24,808 nucleotides of DNA from CALXCT01 sp964422185 (GCA_964422185.1 CAYRAG010000027.1:1-24808), one strand, 5' to 3'; counted from the stretch's first letter, positions 15,121 to 22,892 are shown. Program-made: numbers and translations. Notes: generated by a model not told the origin, from the letters alone.

Positions 15121-15710
15121 TTCGACTGCTCCTTCAGCGAGGCGATCCGCTCCATGAGCTGCGCCGTCACCCGCTCGTAGTCCTCCTGGCACGGCCTGCG
15201 GCCCTCAAACGACGGCTCCAGCGGCTCGCCGATGACCACGCGGGTGAACCGGAACCACCGGTGTTTCGGGGGGAGATAGACCGGCACAATGGGCACGCCG
15301 GTGCGCATGGCCAGCATGGCCGCGCCGGTCTTCGCCTCCACGCTCTGCCCCTCCCGGACGCGGGTGCCCTCGGGGAACATGAGCAGCTTGTTCCCGCCGC
15401 GCAGGCAGCGCATGGCCTCCTTGATCGCCTTCATGTCCGTCTTGCCCCGCTCCACGCCGAACACGCCCGCCTTGCTCAGAAACCAGCCCAGCAGCGGGAC
15501 GCGCATGACCTCCGCCTTGGACATGACCTGCATCTGGTACTTGCGGTGAAACGCGAAGATCACGAAAAACGGATCGCTGGCGTGGCTGTGGTTGGCGCAG
15601 ATCACCGCCGGACCCTCCGGGATGTGCTCCCGGCCGATGCCTTTGACGGGGTGAAACAGGTTGAAGAACGGCCAGATGATATAGTACAGGGCGTTGTAGA
15701 GCCGGTTCAT
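15117..15710 (-). CDS. plsC: 1-acyl-sn-glycerol-3-phosphate acyltransferase
   Basis: This 197-residue membrane-associated enzyme acylates lysophosphatidic acid to phosphatidic acid in phospholipid synthesis. The catalytic HX4D motif is HSHASD (41-46), the substrate-binding motif is FPEGTR (112-117), and VPIVPVYL follows. A hydrophobic N-terminal segment (residues 7-20) would attach it to the membrane. The ATG at 15710 overlaps the stop of cmk as ATGA, and its own stop overlaps the TTG of ispH, so three successive genes are translationally coupled. The order cmk-plsC-ispH/rpsA is a known clostridial arrangement. Confidence 0.95.
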   Translation of the reverse strand: MNRLYNALYYIIWPFFNLFHPVKGIGREHIPEGPAVICANHSHASDPFFVIFAFHRKYQMQVMSKAEVMRVPLLGWFLSKAGVFGVERGKTDMKAIKEAMRCLRGGNKLLMFPEGTRVREGQSVEAKTGAAMLAMRTGVPIVPVYLPPKHRWFRFTRVVIGEPLEPSFEGRRPCQEDYERVTAQLMERIASLKEQSN

Positions 15711-16387
15711 GCCTGCCCCAGCTTTCTTCTGATGGTGGTCAGCAGCACATCGAGACTCTCCTCCAGGCTCAGCGCGGTGGTATCCACCAGAACCGCGTCC
15801 TCCGCCTGCCGCAGCGGGGCGATGGCCCGGTTCCTGTCCGTCTCGTCCCGGGCGCACACCTCCCGCAGCACCTCGTCATATTCGACCTGCTCCCCTCTCT
15901 CCCGCAGCTCCCGGTACCGGCGCTGCGCCCGCGCCTGCGGGGACGCGGTGAGGAAGATCTTGACCTGCGCCCGGGGCAGCACCACGGTCCCGATGTCCCG
16001 GCCATCCATGACCACATTGTCGTTCCGGGCCATCTCCCGCTGCAGATCCAGGAGGAAATCCCGAACCGCGGGATTGGCGGAGACCCGGGAGGCATAGTAG
16101 GAGATGTCATTCTCCCGGATGGCGGCGGACACATCCCTGCCGGAGAGCAGCACATGCTGCATGCCGTCCGCGCCGTATTCGATCCGGATGTTGATCTCCT
16201 CCAGCACATCCGCCACGGCGTCCCTGTCGTCCGGGTCGATGCCGCGCTCCCGGACCGCCAGACCCACCGTGCGGTAGAGCGCCCCGGTATCCAGGTAGAG
16301 GTAGCCCAGCTCCCGGGCGGCCGCACGGGCCAGGGTGCTTTTCCCCGCGCCGCCGGGGCCGTCGATGGCGATACTGATCCGTTCCAA
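15707..16387 (-). CDS. cmk: Cytidylate kinase
   Basis: The 226-residue cytoplasmic enzyme phosphorylates CMP and dCMP. It has the P-loop GPGGAGKS (10-17), YLDTGALYR with the CMP-binding region, MDGRDIGTVVLPRAQVKIFLTA, and the conserved RD/E-rich C-terminal part (ARDETDRNRAIAPL). The TTG at 16387 gives the canonical MERISIAIDGP start and the usual length, with AGGAG and GGGAG upstream. An alternative ATG at 16447 overlaps the stop of the upstream flavoprotein gene as ATGA but would add 20 non-conserved residues. The choice between them is not certain. It overlaps plsC by 4 bp. Confidence 0.95.
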   Translation of the reverse strand: MERISIAIDGPGGAGKSTLARAAARELGYLYLDTGALYRTVGLAVRERGIDPDDRDAVADVLEEINIRIEYGADGMQHVLLSGRDVSAAIRENDISYYASRVSANPAVRDFLLDLQREMARNDNVVMDGRDIGTVVLPRAQVKIFLTASPQARAQRRYRELRERGEQVEYDEVLREVCARDETDRNRAIAPLRQAEDAVLVDTTALSLEESLDVLLTTIRRKLGQA

Positions 16388-16443
16388 TGCACTCCCGCTC
16401 CTGTTCCCGCCCGCATGCCCCGTCTCCGCGGCACGCGGGATAT

Positions 16444-17694
16444 TCATCTCCGGAGATACGCCGCCGCGCCCTCCCCCGCCGCGTGGCCGGTGGACCACGC
16501 GATCTGCAGGTTGAACCCGCCGGTGTACCCGTCCACATCCAGCAGCTCCCCGGCGAAGAACAGCCCGGGAACCAGCCGGGACATCATCGTGCCGGGATCC
16601 ACCTCGGACACCCGGATCCCGCCGGAGGTGACGATGGCCTCCCCGATGGGCCGCGCTCCGGACACCGGCACCTCAAACCCCTTGAGCACGCACGCCAGCG
16701 CCCGCCGCTCCTCCCGGGTCACATCGCGGGCTTTCCGGTCTCCCGGGATCCCGGCGCGCTCCAGCAGGACGGGGCCCATCAGCCTCGGCGCCAGGGCGCC
16801 CATGAGGTTGGACATGTCCCGGTTGGCGCCGGCGGTCAGCTCCCGCACCAGGCGTGCGTCCAGCTTCGCCTCGTCCAGGGCCGGCTTGAGGTCGATGACG
16901 CAGGTATAGCTGTCCCGGTCAAACTCCCGCATATGGGCGCTGGCGCTGAGAATCAGCGGCCCGGACAGCCCGAAATGGGTGAAGAGCAGCTCCCCCATGT
17001 CCTGGAAGATGACCCTGCCCTTTTTGTTCTTCACCCGCAAAGTCACATTTTTCAAAGAGAGCCCCTGCATCCGGGCGCAGCACGGATCCGGGGACTCCAG
17101 CGGCACCAGGGACGGCCGGGTCTCCGTCACGGTATGGCCCACCGCCGCGGCCAGGGCGTAGCCGTCTCCGGTGGATCCGGTGGCGGGATACGAGAGCCCG
17201 CCGGTGGCCAGCACCGCCGCGCCGCAGGGAAGCACCTCCCCCTGCTGCGTCACCGCGCCGCGCACCGCGCCCGACTCCACCATCAGCCGCGTCACGCGGC
17301 CCGGAAGAACGGGGACTTTCAGACGCCGCAGCTCGCGCTCCAGCGCGTCCACGATATCCGCCGCCCGATCCGAGCAGGGGAAGACGCGGCTGCCCCGCTC
17401 CGTCTTCAGCGGCACGCCCAGCGTCTGGAAGAACTCCATGGTATCCGCGCTGTCAAACCGGGTCACGGCGCTGTACAGAAACTTTCCGTTGCGGGGGATG
17501 CGGCGCAGCACCTCGTCCACGGTGCTGTCGCTGGTCACATTGCAGCGCCCTTTTCCGGTGAGGCACAGCTTCCGGCCGATCTTCCCGTTGCGCTCCACCA
17601 GCGCGATCCGGCAGCCGGCGCGTGCCGCGGCGATGGCCGCCATGCAGCCCGCGGCGCCGCCGCCCACCACGATGAGACCGCCGCTGCCGTCCAT
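16444..17694 (-). CDS. HI0933/YhiN-family FAD-dependent oxidoreductase
   Basis: This 416-residue flavoprotein has the dinucleotide-binding GGGAAG (11-16) with an acidic residue ending the second strand (LVERN), followed by the family signature GRKLCLTGKGRCNVTSD. ATGGLSYPATGSTGDGYALA and the C-terminal TSGGIRVSEVDPGTM plus GLFFAGELLDVDGYTGGFNLQIAWSTG segments are characteristic of the HI0933/YhiN/BaiN group. The natural reaction of most members is unknown. The ATG at 17694 follows GGAGGAG. The gene lies between rpiR (69 bp upstream, with a strong hairpin in the gap) and cmk (56 bp downstream, or overlapping if cmk starts at its earlier ATG), in the usual clostridial order. Confidence 0.92.
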   Translation of the reverse strand: MDGSGGLIVVGGGAAGCMAAIAAARAGCRIALVERNGKIGRKLCLTGKGRCNVTSDSTVDEVLRRIPRNGKFLYSAVTRFDSADTMEFFQTLGVPLKTERGSRVFPCSDRAADIVDALERELRRLKVPVLPGRVTRLMVESGAVRGAVTQQGEVLPCGAAVLATGGLSYPATGSTGDGYALAAAVGHTVTETRPSLVPLESPDPCCARMQGLSLKNVTLRVKNKKGRVIFQDMGELLFTHFGLSGPLILSASAHMREFDRDSYTCVIDLKPALDEAKLDARLVRELTAGANRDMSNLMGALAPRLMGPVLLERAGIPGDRKARDVTREERRALACVLKGFEVPVSGARPIGEAIVTSGGIRVSEVDPGTMMSRLVPGLFFAGELLDVDGYTGGFNLQIAWSTGHAAGEGAAAYLRR

Positions 17695-17724
17695 GGTATC
17701 TCCTCCGTTGCCCTTTGTTTGCAA

Positions 17725-17756
17725 CAGAGCAGAACGGGGATCCCCATCCTGCTCTG
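17725..17756 (-). other. Strong intercistronic hairpin between rpiR and the flavoprotein gene
   Basis: CAGAGCAG (17725-17732) pairs with CTGCTCTG (17749-17756). Between them is the perfect palindrome GGGGATCCCC. Neither strand has a U-tract after it, so it is not a classical terminator; it could partly attenuate transcription or protect and process the mRNA. Confidence 0.6.
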
Positions 17757-17763
17757 CGAAAGG

Positions 17764-18639
17764 TCAGTGGTCTCGGTCGAGCTCCACCTTCTCATATACA
17801 TTATACTCGTCCCAGATGGACTCCAGGGTCTCAAAAGTCCTGCTCAGATCCTGGCGCTTCTTCTGCCCCACCGCCACAATCAGCGCGTTGAGCAGGCTGA
17901 GGGGCGCCACCAGGGAGTCCACAAAGGACGCCATGTCGCTCTTGGCCAGCAGGGCGTGATCCGCCATCCCGGCCAGGGGGGACATCTGGCTGTCCGTCAC
18001 GGCGATCACCGTCGCCCCCCGGTCCCGGGCAAACTTCATCGCCTTCACCGTCCGGCTGGAGTACCGGGGGAAGCTGATGCAGATCACCACATCGTCCTGG
18101 TTGACCCGGAGCATCTGCTCAAACATCTCGCTGACGGTGTTGGCGCCGATATGGATGATGTTGTCGAAAATCAGATTAAAATAGAAGGACAGAAAACTGG
18201 ACAGGGACGCGGACGACCGCACGCCGATGATATAGATCTTCCTGGCCGCGATGATGGCGTCCACCGTCTGCTCAAAGTCCTCCCGGTTGGTCTCCTCTAT
18301 CGTCATGCGCAGTTTCTCGATGTCCGACTGGAGCACCATGGTGAGGACATCCTGATCCCCCATGCGGTCGTCGGACACCTCAATGCGCTGGATGGTGGTC
18401 AGCTTGCTGCGGATCATCTCCTGCAGCGCCTTCTGCATACTGGGATATCCGTCAAAGCCGAGCTCCGCCGCGAACCGCACCACGGTGGATTCGCTCACAT
18501 CCACGGTCTTTCCCAGTTTGCTGGCGGTCATGAACGCGGCCTTGTCATAGGATTCGAGGATAAAACTGGCGATGCGCCGCTGTCCCTTGGAGAAACTGCT
18601 CATATTTCTGTTGATCAGCGAAAGAATATCCCGATTCAA
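17764..18639 (-). CDS. RpiR/MurR-family transcriptional regulator
   Basis: The 291-residue protein has the family layout: an N-terminal RpiR-type HTH (1-80, with FSKGQRRIASFI and VSESTVVRFAAELGFDGYPSMQKAL) and a C-terminal SIS domain (about 120-250, with IIGVRSSASLSSFLSFYF and ISFPRYSSRTVKAM) that in relatives binds a phosphosugar. The effector here is unknown. The TTG at 18639 is chosen because GGGTGG lies about eight bases upstream and it gives the family N-terminus; a GTG at 18651 is a possible alternative. It has its own promoter with a repeated TGCAAG element and is first in line before the yhiN-cmk-plsC-ispH/rpsA genes, so it could affect them by autoregulation; that is inference. Confidence 0.93.
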   Translation of the reverse strand: MNRDILSLINRNMSSFSKGQRRIASFILESYDKAAFMTASKLGKTVDVSESTVVRFAAELGFDGYPSMQKALQEMIRSKLTTIQRIEVSDDRMGDQDVLTMVLQSDIEKLRMTIEETNREDFEQTVDAIIAARKIYIIGVRSSASLSSFLSFYFNLIFDNIIHIGANTVSEMFEQMLRVNQDDVVICISFPRYSSRTVKAMKFARDRGATVIAVTDSQMSPLAGMADHALLAKSDMASFVDSLVAPLSLLNALIVAVGQKKRQDLSRTFETLESIWDEYNVYEKVELDRDH

Positions 18640-18700
18640 CTTTAAACCCACCCTTCCAAAGGTATCGGGCCCGAGATCGCTCCGTCCGGTTACAGCTTCC

Positions 18701-18728
18701 ATTTTACCCGTTTTCCCGTCAAATGCAA
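18701..18728 (-). promoter_or_regulatory. Probable promoter of rpiR
   Basis: On the minus strand TTGCAT (18728-18723), a 16-bp spacer and TAAAAT (18706-18701) are a plausible vegetative promoter. The -35 box overlaps the first of three TGCAAG elements. The leader would be about 55 nt. Confidence 0.6.
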
Positions 18729-18766
18729 GCTCTTTTTTGCAAGATTTTTCCAGTATCTTGCAAGAT
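18723..18766. promoter_or_regulatory. Candidate operator: three TGCAAG elements with a 12-bp palindrome
   Basis: TTGCAAGAT occurs at 18737-18745 and 18758-18766, 21 bp apart, which is two helical turns. A variant ATGCAAGCT lies at 18723-18731 over the -35 box. The distal copy extends to the perfect palindrome ATCTTGCAAGAT (18755-18766). The position directly upstream of and over the rpiR promoter suggests binding by RpiR itself. Confidence 0.5.
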
Positions 18767-19474
18767 CTATCGCAGAAGATCCAGTTCCTCCTTCGTCAGC
18801 CCGCGCCACTGGCCCGGTCTCAGGGCGGGATCCAGCCGCAGCGCTCCCTCCCGGATCCGCTTCAGGCGCACCACGCGCAGGCCTGCCTGCCCGCACATCC
18901 GGCGGATCTGCCGGTTTTTCCCCTCGCGGATGGTGATGGACAGGCGGCTGCTCCCCGCCCCGCCCGCGCCGAGATACGCCGTGCCGGGCACGCGCAGCAT
19001 GACCCCGTCCAGCTCCATGGGCCGGGACAGGATCGCCAGGCCTTTCTCCAGATCCCCGGTGACCCAGGTCTCGTACTCCTTTTCCACCTCATGGCTCGGG
19101 TGGGTCAGGCGGTGGGTCAGCGCCCCGTCGTCCGTGAGCAGCAGCAGTCCCTCCGAGTCCCTGTCCAGCCGTCCCACCGGCCAGACCCGGCAGCCGCAGT
19201 CCGCCACCAGATCCGCCACCGAGCGCCGGCCTTTCTCGTCGGAGAGGGTCGTCACCACGCCACGGGGCTTGTACAGCATGAGCGTATGGCGCTCCCCGGG
19301 CGGCCGGACGCTTACGCCGTCCAGCTCCACGCGGTCCCGCGCCAGGTCTGCGCGGTCCCCCAGTCTCGCCGTGCGGCCGTTGACCGTCACCCGGCCCTCG
19401 AGGATACAGCGCTCCATGGCCCTGCGGGAGCCCATTCCGCAGGAGGAGAGCAGTTTCTGCACCCGTTCCTCCAC
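18767..19474 (-). CDS. rluB: 16S/23S rRNA pseudouridine synthase, RsuA/RluB family
   Basis: The 235-residue protein has an N-terminal S4 RNA-binding domain (1-60) and a RsuA/RluB/E/F catalytic domain with the catalytic aspartate in GRLDRDSEGL (D104). YKPRGVVTT and the GKNRQIRRM motif near the C-terminus are also typical. It isomerises a specific uridine in rRNA; B-type specificity (23S) is likely from clostridial context but not provable. The GTG at 19474 follows AGGAGG by seven bases. The assembly gap begins 18 bp upstream of the start codon, so its relation to gerW is uncertain. The TAG stop adjoins the candidate operator of rpiR. Confidence 0.93.
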   Translation of the reverse strand: MEERVQKLLSSCGMGSRRAMERCILEGRVTVNGRTARLGDRADLARDRVELDGVSVRPPGERHTLMLYKPRGVVTTLSDEKGRRSVADLVADCGCRVWPVGRLDRDSEGLLLLTDDGALTHRLTHPSHEVEKEYETWVTGDLEKGLAILSRPMELDGVMLRVPGTAYLGAGGAGSSRLSITIREGKNRQIRRMCGQAGLRVVRLKRIREGALRLDPALRPGQWRGLTKEELDLLR

Positions 19475-19492
19475 AGGACTCCCTCCTCTGCG

Positions 19493-19592
19493 NNNNNNNN
19501 NNNNNNNNNNNNNNNNNNNNNNNNNNNNNNNNNNNNNNNNNNNNNNNNNNNNNNNNNNNNNNNNNNNNNNNNNNNNNNNNNNNNNNNNNNNN
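19493..19592. other. Assembly gap (100 N) between gerW and rluB
   Basis: Exactly 100 N, a placeholder of unknown true size. It starts just upstream of the rluB ribosome-binding site and ends 2 bp before the gerW stop codon, so missing sequence could include one or more genes. Confidence 0.9.
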
Positions 19593-19594
19593 GG

Positions 19595-20020
19595 TCAGAC
19601 CGTCTCCGTCTGCGGCTCCTCCGCCGATGCCGTCTTTTTGTCTTTCTGCTTCTCGATGAAACCGGTCACCTTGTCCACCATGTCCGGCACCATCTCCACG
19701 ACCCGCTCCACCGTGGTGGCGGGCGGCGGCGCGACGGGCAGCAGCTTCACGGTATCCCCCTTGACCACGAGGAACGCCACCGGCTCCATGTTCACGCCGG
19801 CCCCGCTGCCGCCGCCGAAGGGGTTCTGCTCCCCCTTCTGGTTTTTGGACACGAAGTCGCTGCCCCCGGAGGCAAAGCCGAAGGACAGCCTGGAGATGGG
19901 GATCAGGGTGATGTCCCCCGCCTCAATGGGGTTGCCCACGATGGTGTTCGCGTCCATCATGTCCCGGATACGATCCATGGTGATGTTCATCAGCTCACTG
20001 ATGGGATGATTGTCTGCCAT
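19595..20020 (-). CDS. gerW: GerW family sporulation protein (YtfJ)
   Basis: The 141-residue protein matches the YtfJ/GerW family: an N-terminal HPISELMNITMDRIRDMMDANTIVG segment, GDITLIPISRLSFGFASGGSDF, a glycine-rich GGGSGAGVNMEPVAFLVV part and a basic C-terminus. In Bacillus subtilis it is expressed in the forespore and is needed for full germination in some conditions; its biochemical function is unknown. The ATG at 20020 lies within the last codons of the DUF2953 gene (26-bp overlap) behind GGGGAAG. The presence of this gene supports a spore-forming ancestry. Confidence 0.93.
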   Translation of the reverse strand: MADNHPISELMNITMDRIRDMMDANTIVGNPIEAGDITLIPISRLSFGFASGGSDFVSKNQKGEQNPFGGGSGAGVNMEPVAFLVVKGDTVKLLPVAPPPATTVERVVEMVPDMVDKVTGFIEKQKDKKTASAEEPQTETV

Positions 20021-20627
20021 TGTCTTCCCCGCCTTTCCTGGTTTTGGATCGATACTCTGATAATCGGCTCAGCGCGGCGGCGCCCACCTGGATGGACAGC
20101 CACAGTCCCTGGTTGATGCGCAGGGACACGCCGGCTTTCACCGTAATGTCCGCTTTCCCGGCACAGAAGTCTGTCCGGATCCCCACCCGGCCCTGCCGGA
20201 TGTCAAAGGCCTGGTTCAGCGCGGGCCACGCCACGCCCAGCACCGCGTTCACCTGGCCGTACCGGATGGCCGCGGCCGCCGGGTCTTTCATCCCGGGCAG
20301 GATGACATACGCCTCCAGGGGGCACAGCCGGATCTTTCTGCGCAGCTTCCCGGCCGCGTCCAGCCCCACGGGGATCAGCTCCCGGACCAGGCCGGAGATC
20401 TCTTTTCCCCTGCCGGGCTTCTTCTCTTTTTTCGCTTCCGGCTTCTTTCCGCGTCTCTTTTTCTCCTTCCCGGATTTCTTCCCGGGAATCACCGTGAGGA
20501 AAGATTTCCCCACCCGGATCCGGACGAAGAGGCCGCCGGAGGAGTACTCCACCTGGGCGCCCACCCGGATAAAGGAGAGCAGACACAGCACAGAGAGCAC
20601 GATGAGAAGCACAATCAGTGCCGTCAT
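19995..20627 (-). CDS. DUF2953 domain-containing membrane protein
   Basis: This 210-residue protein of unknown function has an N-terminal transmembrane segment (2-20). A short strand region follows, then a very basic Lys/Arg stretch (about 48-75), and a C-terminal part with PGMKDPAAAAIRYGQVNAVLG and IRTDFCAGKADITVKAGVSLRINQGL, as in DUF2953 proteins. These genes are commonly directly upstream of gerW/ytfJ in clostridia, as here, which suggests a sporulation-linked role; that is inference. Its ATG lies 3 bp past the scpB stop and its 3' end overlaps gerW by 26 bp. Confidence 0.85.
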   Translation of the reverse strand: MTALIVLLIVLSVLCLLSFIRVGAQVEYSSGGLFVRIRVGKSFLTVIPGKKSGKEKKRRGKKPEAKKEKKPGRGKEISGLVRELIPVGLDAAGKLRRKIRLCPLEAYVILPGMKDPAAAAIRYGQVNAVLGVAWPALNQAFDIRQGRVGIRTDFCAGKADITVKAGVSLRINQGLWLSIQVGAAALSRLSEYRSKTRKGGEDNGRQSSHQ

Positions 20628-20630
20628 ATC

Positions 20631-21302
20631 TCATTCCCCGTTCGGCATATCTTCCGCCCCGGCGCCGCTGCCTTCCCCGGCGGCCGGAACCGGCGGCTCA
20701 TCGGAACCTCCGTCCCCGGATTTCTCCATCTCCCTGCGCAGCTGCTCCGCGGCGGCCTGCATCTCCATGGTCATCTGCCCGTCCTCCTGTCCGGCGCCGG
20801 GCAGCGGGGGCAGCTCGCTGAGGCTGCTCAGCCCGAAGCTGCGCAGAAAGTTCTTTGTGGTGCGGTACAGGATGGGCCGTCCCGGCACCGCCAGACGGCC
20901 GGCCTCCTCAATCAGGCCGCGCTCCAGCAGAAGAGAGATGGTGTAGGAGCTGTCCACCCCCCGAACCTGATCCACAAAGGCGCGGGTGGCCGGCGGAAAG
21001 TAGGCGATGATGGCCAGCACCTCCAGCGCCGGCTGGGACAGTTTCGCCGCCCGGCGGCTCTCCAGCGTCTTCCGGATGACCTCCGCGTACTCCGGGGCGG
21101 AACACATCTGGTAGCTGCTGTCCAGCCGCAGCAGGCGGATTCCCCGGCGCTGGAAGCTGTACTCGTCCGCCAGGTGCTGCGCCGCGGCGTCCACGCTTTT
21201 GCGGTCCACCTCCAGCGCCAGGCACAGCCGCTCCACGGCCACGGGCTCCCCCGCGGCGAACAGGATGCCCTCCAGGGCGGACTCCAGTTCCTTCAGTTCC
21301 AC
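20631..21302 (-). CDS. scpB: Segregation and condensation protein B
   Basis: The 223-residue protein forms the SMC-ScpA-ScpB condensin complex that organises and separates chromosomes. It contains two winged-helix domains typical of ScpB, with ALEGILFAAGEPV at the N-terminus, LSQPALEVLAIIAYFPPATRAFVDQVRGVDS in the middle and GLIEEAGRLAVPGRPILYRTTKNFLRSFGL near residue 150. The last 50 residues are acidic, proline-rich and probably unstructured, longer than in many homologues. The GTG at 21302 follows GGGGAGGA and lies 15 bp after the scpA stop. Confidence 0.95.
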   Translation of the reverse strand: MELKELESALEGILFAAGEPVAVERLCLALEVDRKSVDAAAQHLADEYSFQRRGIRLLRLDSSYQMCSAPEYAEVIRKTLESRRAAKLSQPALEVLAIIAYFPPATRAFVDQVRGVDSSYTISLLLERGLIEEAGRLAVPGRPILYRTTKNFLRSFGLSSLSELPPLPGAGQEDGQMTMEMQAAAEQLRREMEKSGDGGSDEPPVPAAGEGSGAGAEDMPNGE

Positions 21303-21317
21303 AGGATCGTCCTCCCC

Positions 21318-22121
21318 TCAGTCGGCGGTGTCCGCGGTGATCTCCATATTGTCCTCCTCCGAGGCGCCGGTGCGGGTCACGGTGCAGTCGTCCTCCGTGC
21401 CGGCCAGACGCACCCGCCGGGCCCTGCACAGCTCCAGCACCGCGAGAAAGGTGGCCACCACCTCCGACCGGCTCCGGTTGCCCTGGAACAGCTGGTGAAA
21501 CCGGGTCACGCCGCTGCGCAGCAGGCGGCTGAGGATCTCCTCCGCCTTATCCGCCACGGGATAGGGCTCCCGGCCCACAATGCCCTGAAACGCGGCAATG
21601 GGGGGCGGCAGGCGGCTGTCTCCCCGCTCCAGCACGGACAGCATGGCGCGGCGGAGATCCTCCGGCTGATGGTCATAGCGGTATATCCTGTCCGGATCCA
21701 GACGCTCCGGCATCTTCGTCAGGCAGTCCCTGCCCACCGCGTACCGGTCTGAGAGCTGGGGGATCACCGCCTTGACCAGGAGGTAGTTCAGATTGCGCCG
21801 GCGCTCCTCCAGGCTGGCGATGAGCTGCTCCATTTCGGCGTTGGCCTCCTCGTCGTCGAGGGACAGGAGCATTCTCGTTTTGATATAGGTCAGGTGGGAG
21901 GCCATGGCGACAAACTCGCTGGCCACCTCAAGATCCAGCTCGGAGCGCTGTTTCATCCAGTCCAGGTACTGTTCCAGAATGACGGAGATCCGGATGTCCC
22001 TGATCTCCATTTTATTCCTGCTCAGCAGGTGCAAGATCAAATCCAGCGGGCCGTCGAAGTCCTCCAGACTGTCCGACCTGCTCTTCACCACTTTTTCCAG
22101 ATGGTAGACCGGGGCGTCCAT
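21318..22121 (-). CDS. scpA: Segregation and condensation protein A
   Basis: The 267-residue kleisin subunit links SMC head domains and binds ScpB. The N-terminus has the diagnostic LEDFDGPLDLILHLLSRNKMEIRDI; LEVASEFVAMASHLTYIKTRMLL follows, and a C-terminal winged helix contains EVVATFLAVLELCRARRVRL. The last 20 residues are acidic. The ATG at 22121 has GGGGGAG upstream. It is 16 bp downstream of the M50 peptidase gene and just upstream of scpB, consistent with a single operon. Confidence 0.95.
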   Translation of the reverse strand: MDAPVYHLEKVVKSRSDSLEDFDGPLDLILHLLSRNKMEIRDIRISVILEQYLDWMKQRSELDLEVASEFVAMASHLTYIKTRMLLSLDDEEANAEMEQLIASLEERRRNLNYLLVKAVIPQLSDRYAVGRDCLTKMPERLDPDRIYRYDHQPEDLRRAMLSVLERGDSRLPPPIAAFQGIVGREPYPVADKAEEILSRLLRSGVTRFHQLFQGNRSRSEVVATFLAVLELCRARRVRLAGTEDDCTVTRTGASEEDNMEITADTAD

Positions 22122-22137
22122 GTCTCTCTCCCCCCGC

Positions 22138-22833
22138 TCACGCGAACACCGACAGCAGGTGCAGCGGCCACTGCGCCAGCTTCGCCAGCACCCCGTACAC
22201 CGCGCTCCGGGCGGCGTTCAGCGGCGCGTCCGCGATGCCGGTCCAGAGCAGCACCATGAGGATCAGCGAGCCGAAGCGCTCATATCTCAGGATGGTATAG
22301 TAGATCCGATCCGGCAGGAACGACTCCACCACCTTGGAGCCGTCCAGCGGCGGGAACGGGATCAGGTTGAACAGACCCAGGCCGACGCTCATGCTGGCGA
22401 CCAGAGTGCAGAAATCCACCGCGCTCTGGAGAAACGCGGCCGCCGTGTGAGCCAGGGCCGCGGCGCCCACGATGAAATAGGCGAGCACGAGGGCGAGATA
22501 GGCCAGCACGAAGTTGGACAGCGGCCCCGCCAGCGCCGTAATCGCCATGCCCAGCTTGGGATTTTTGAAATAGCGCATATCCACCGGAACCGGCTTTGCC
22601 CAGCCGAATCCCACCACGATCATCATGAGCATCCCGATGGGGTCGATATGCCGCAGCGGGTTCAGGGAGAGCCTGTGGGCCTGCTTCGCCGTGGGATCCC
22701 CCAGGAGATACGCGGCCGCGCCGTGGCTCACCTCGTGGATCACAAGGCACAGCAGCACCGCCGCCACCGTCAGCAGCAGGGAGATCAGCGCCTGCAGATC
22801 AAAGTTGTGCAGAAAATTACTCAGTGCGTTCAC
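22138..22833 (-). CDS. Site-2 protease-like M50 family metallopeptidase
   Basis: This integral membrane zinc protease of 231 residues has HEVSH (33-37) as the HExxH motif in its first hydrophobic region and the second metal-ligand motif NLIPFPPLDG (156-165, D164 as ligand). About five hydrophobic segments are visible. The family cleaves membrane-embedded substrates; this short YwhC-like subgroup often sits upstream of scpA in Firmicutes and its substrates are unknown. The GTG at 22833 follows GGGGG by about six bases. It is first in the leftward scpA-scpB operon behind a good promoter. Confidence 0.92.
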   Translation of the reverse strand: MNALSNFLHNFDLQALISLLLTVAAVLLCLVIHEVSHGAAAYLLGDPTAKQAHRLSLNPLRHIDPIGMLMMIVVGFGWAKPVPVDMRYFKNPKLGMAITALAGPLSNFVLAYLALVLAYFIVGAAALAHTAAAFLQSAVDFCTLVASMSVGLGLFNLIPFPPLDGSKVVESFLPDRIYYTILRYERFGSLILMVLLWTGIADAPLNAARSAVYGVLAKLAQWPLHLLSVFA

Positions 22834-22863
22834 AGACTTCCCCCGCAGTCATTCAGATAGCCT

Positions 22864-22892
22864 ATTCTAACATGACTTCCCCTGTTTCGCAA
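22864..22892 (-). promoter_or_regulatory. Promoter of the M50 peptidase-scpAB operon
   Basis: On the minus strand TTGCGA (22892-22887), a 17-bp spacer and TAGAAT (22869-22864) match the vegetative consensus. The leader would be about 25 nt. Confidence 0.7.

Noticed and set aside
16387..18645. Very long open frame on the plus strand (752 codons)
   Set aside because: It lies entirely antisense to the flavoprotein and rpiR genes, has no ribosome-binding site and shows the His/Gly/Arg/Ala-rich composition typical of antisense frames in G+C-rich DNA.
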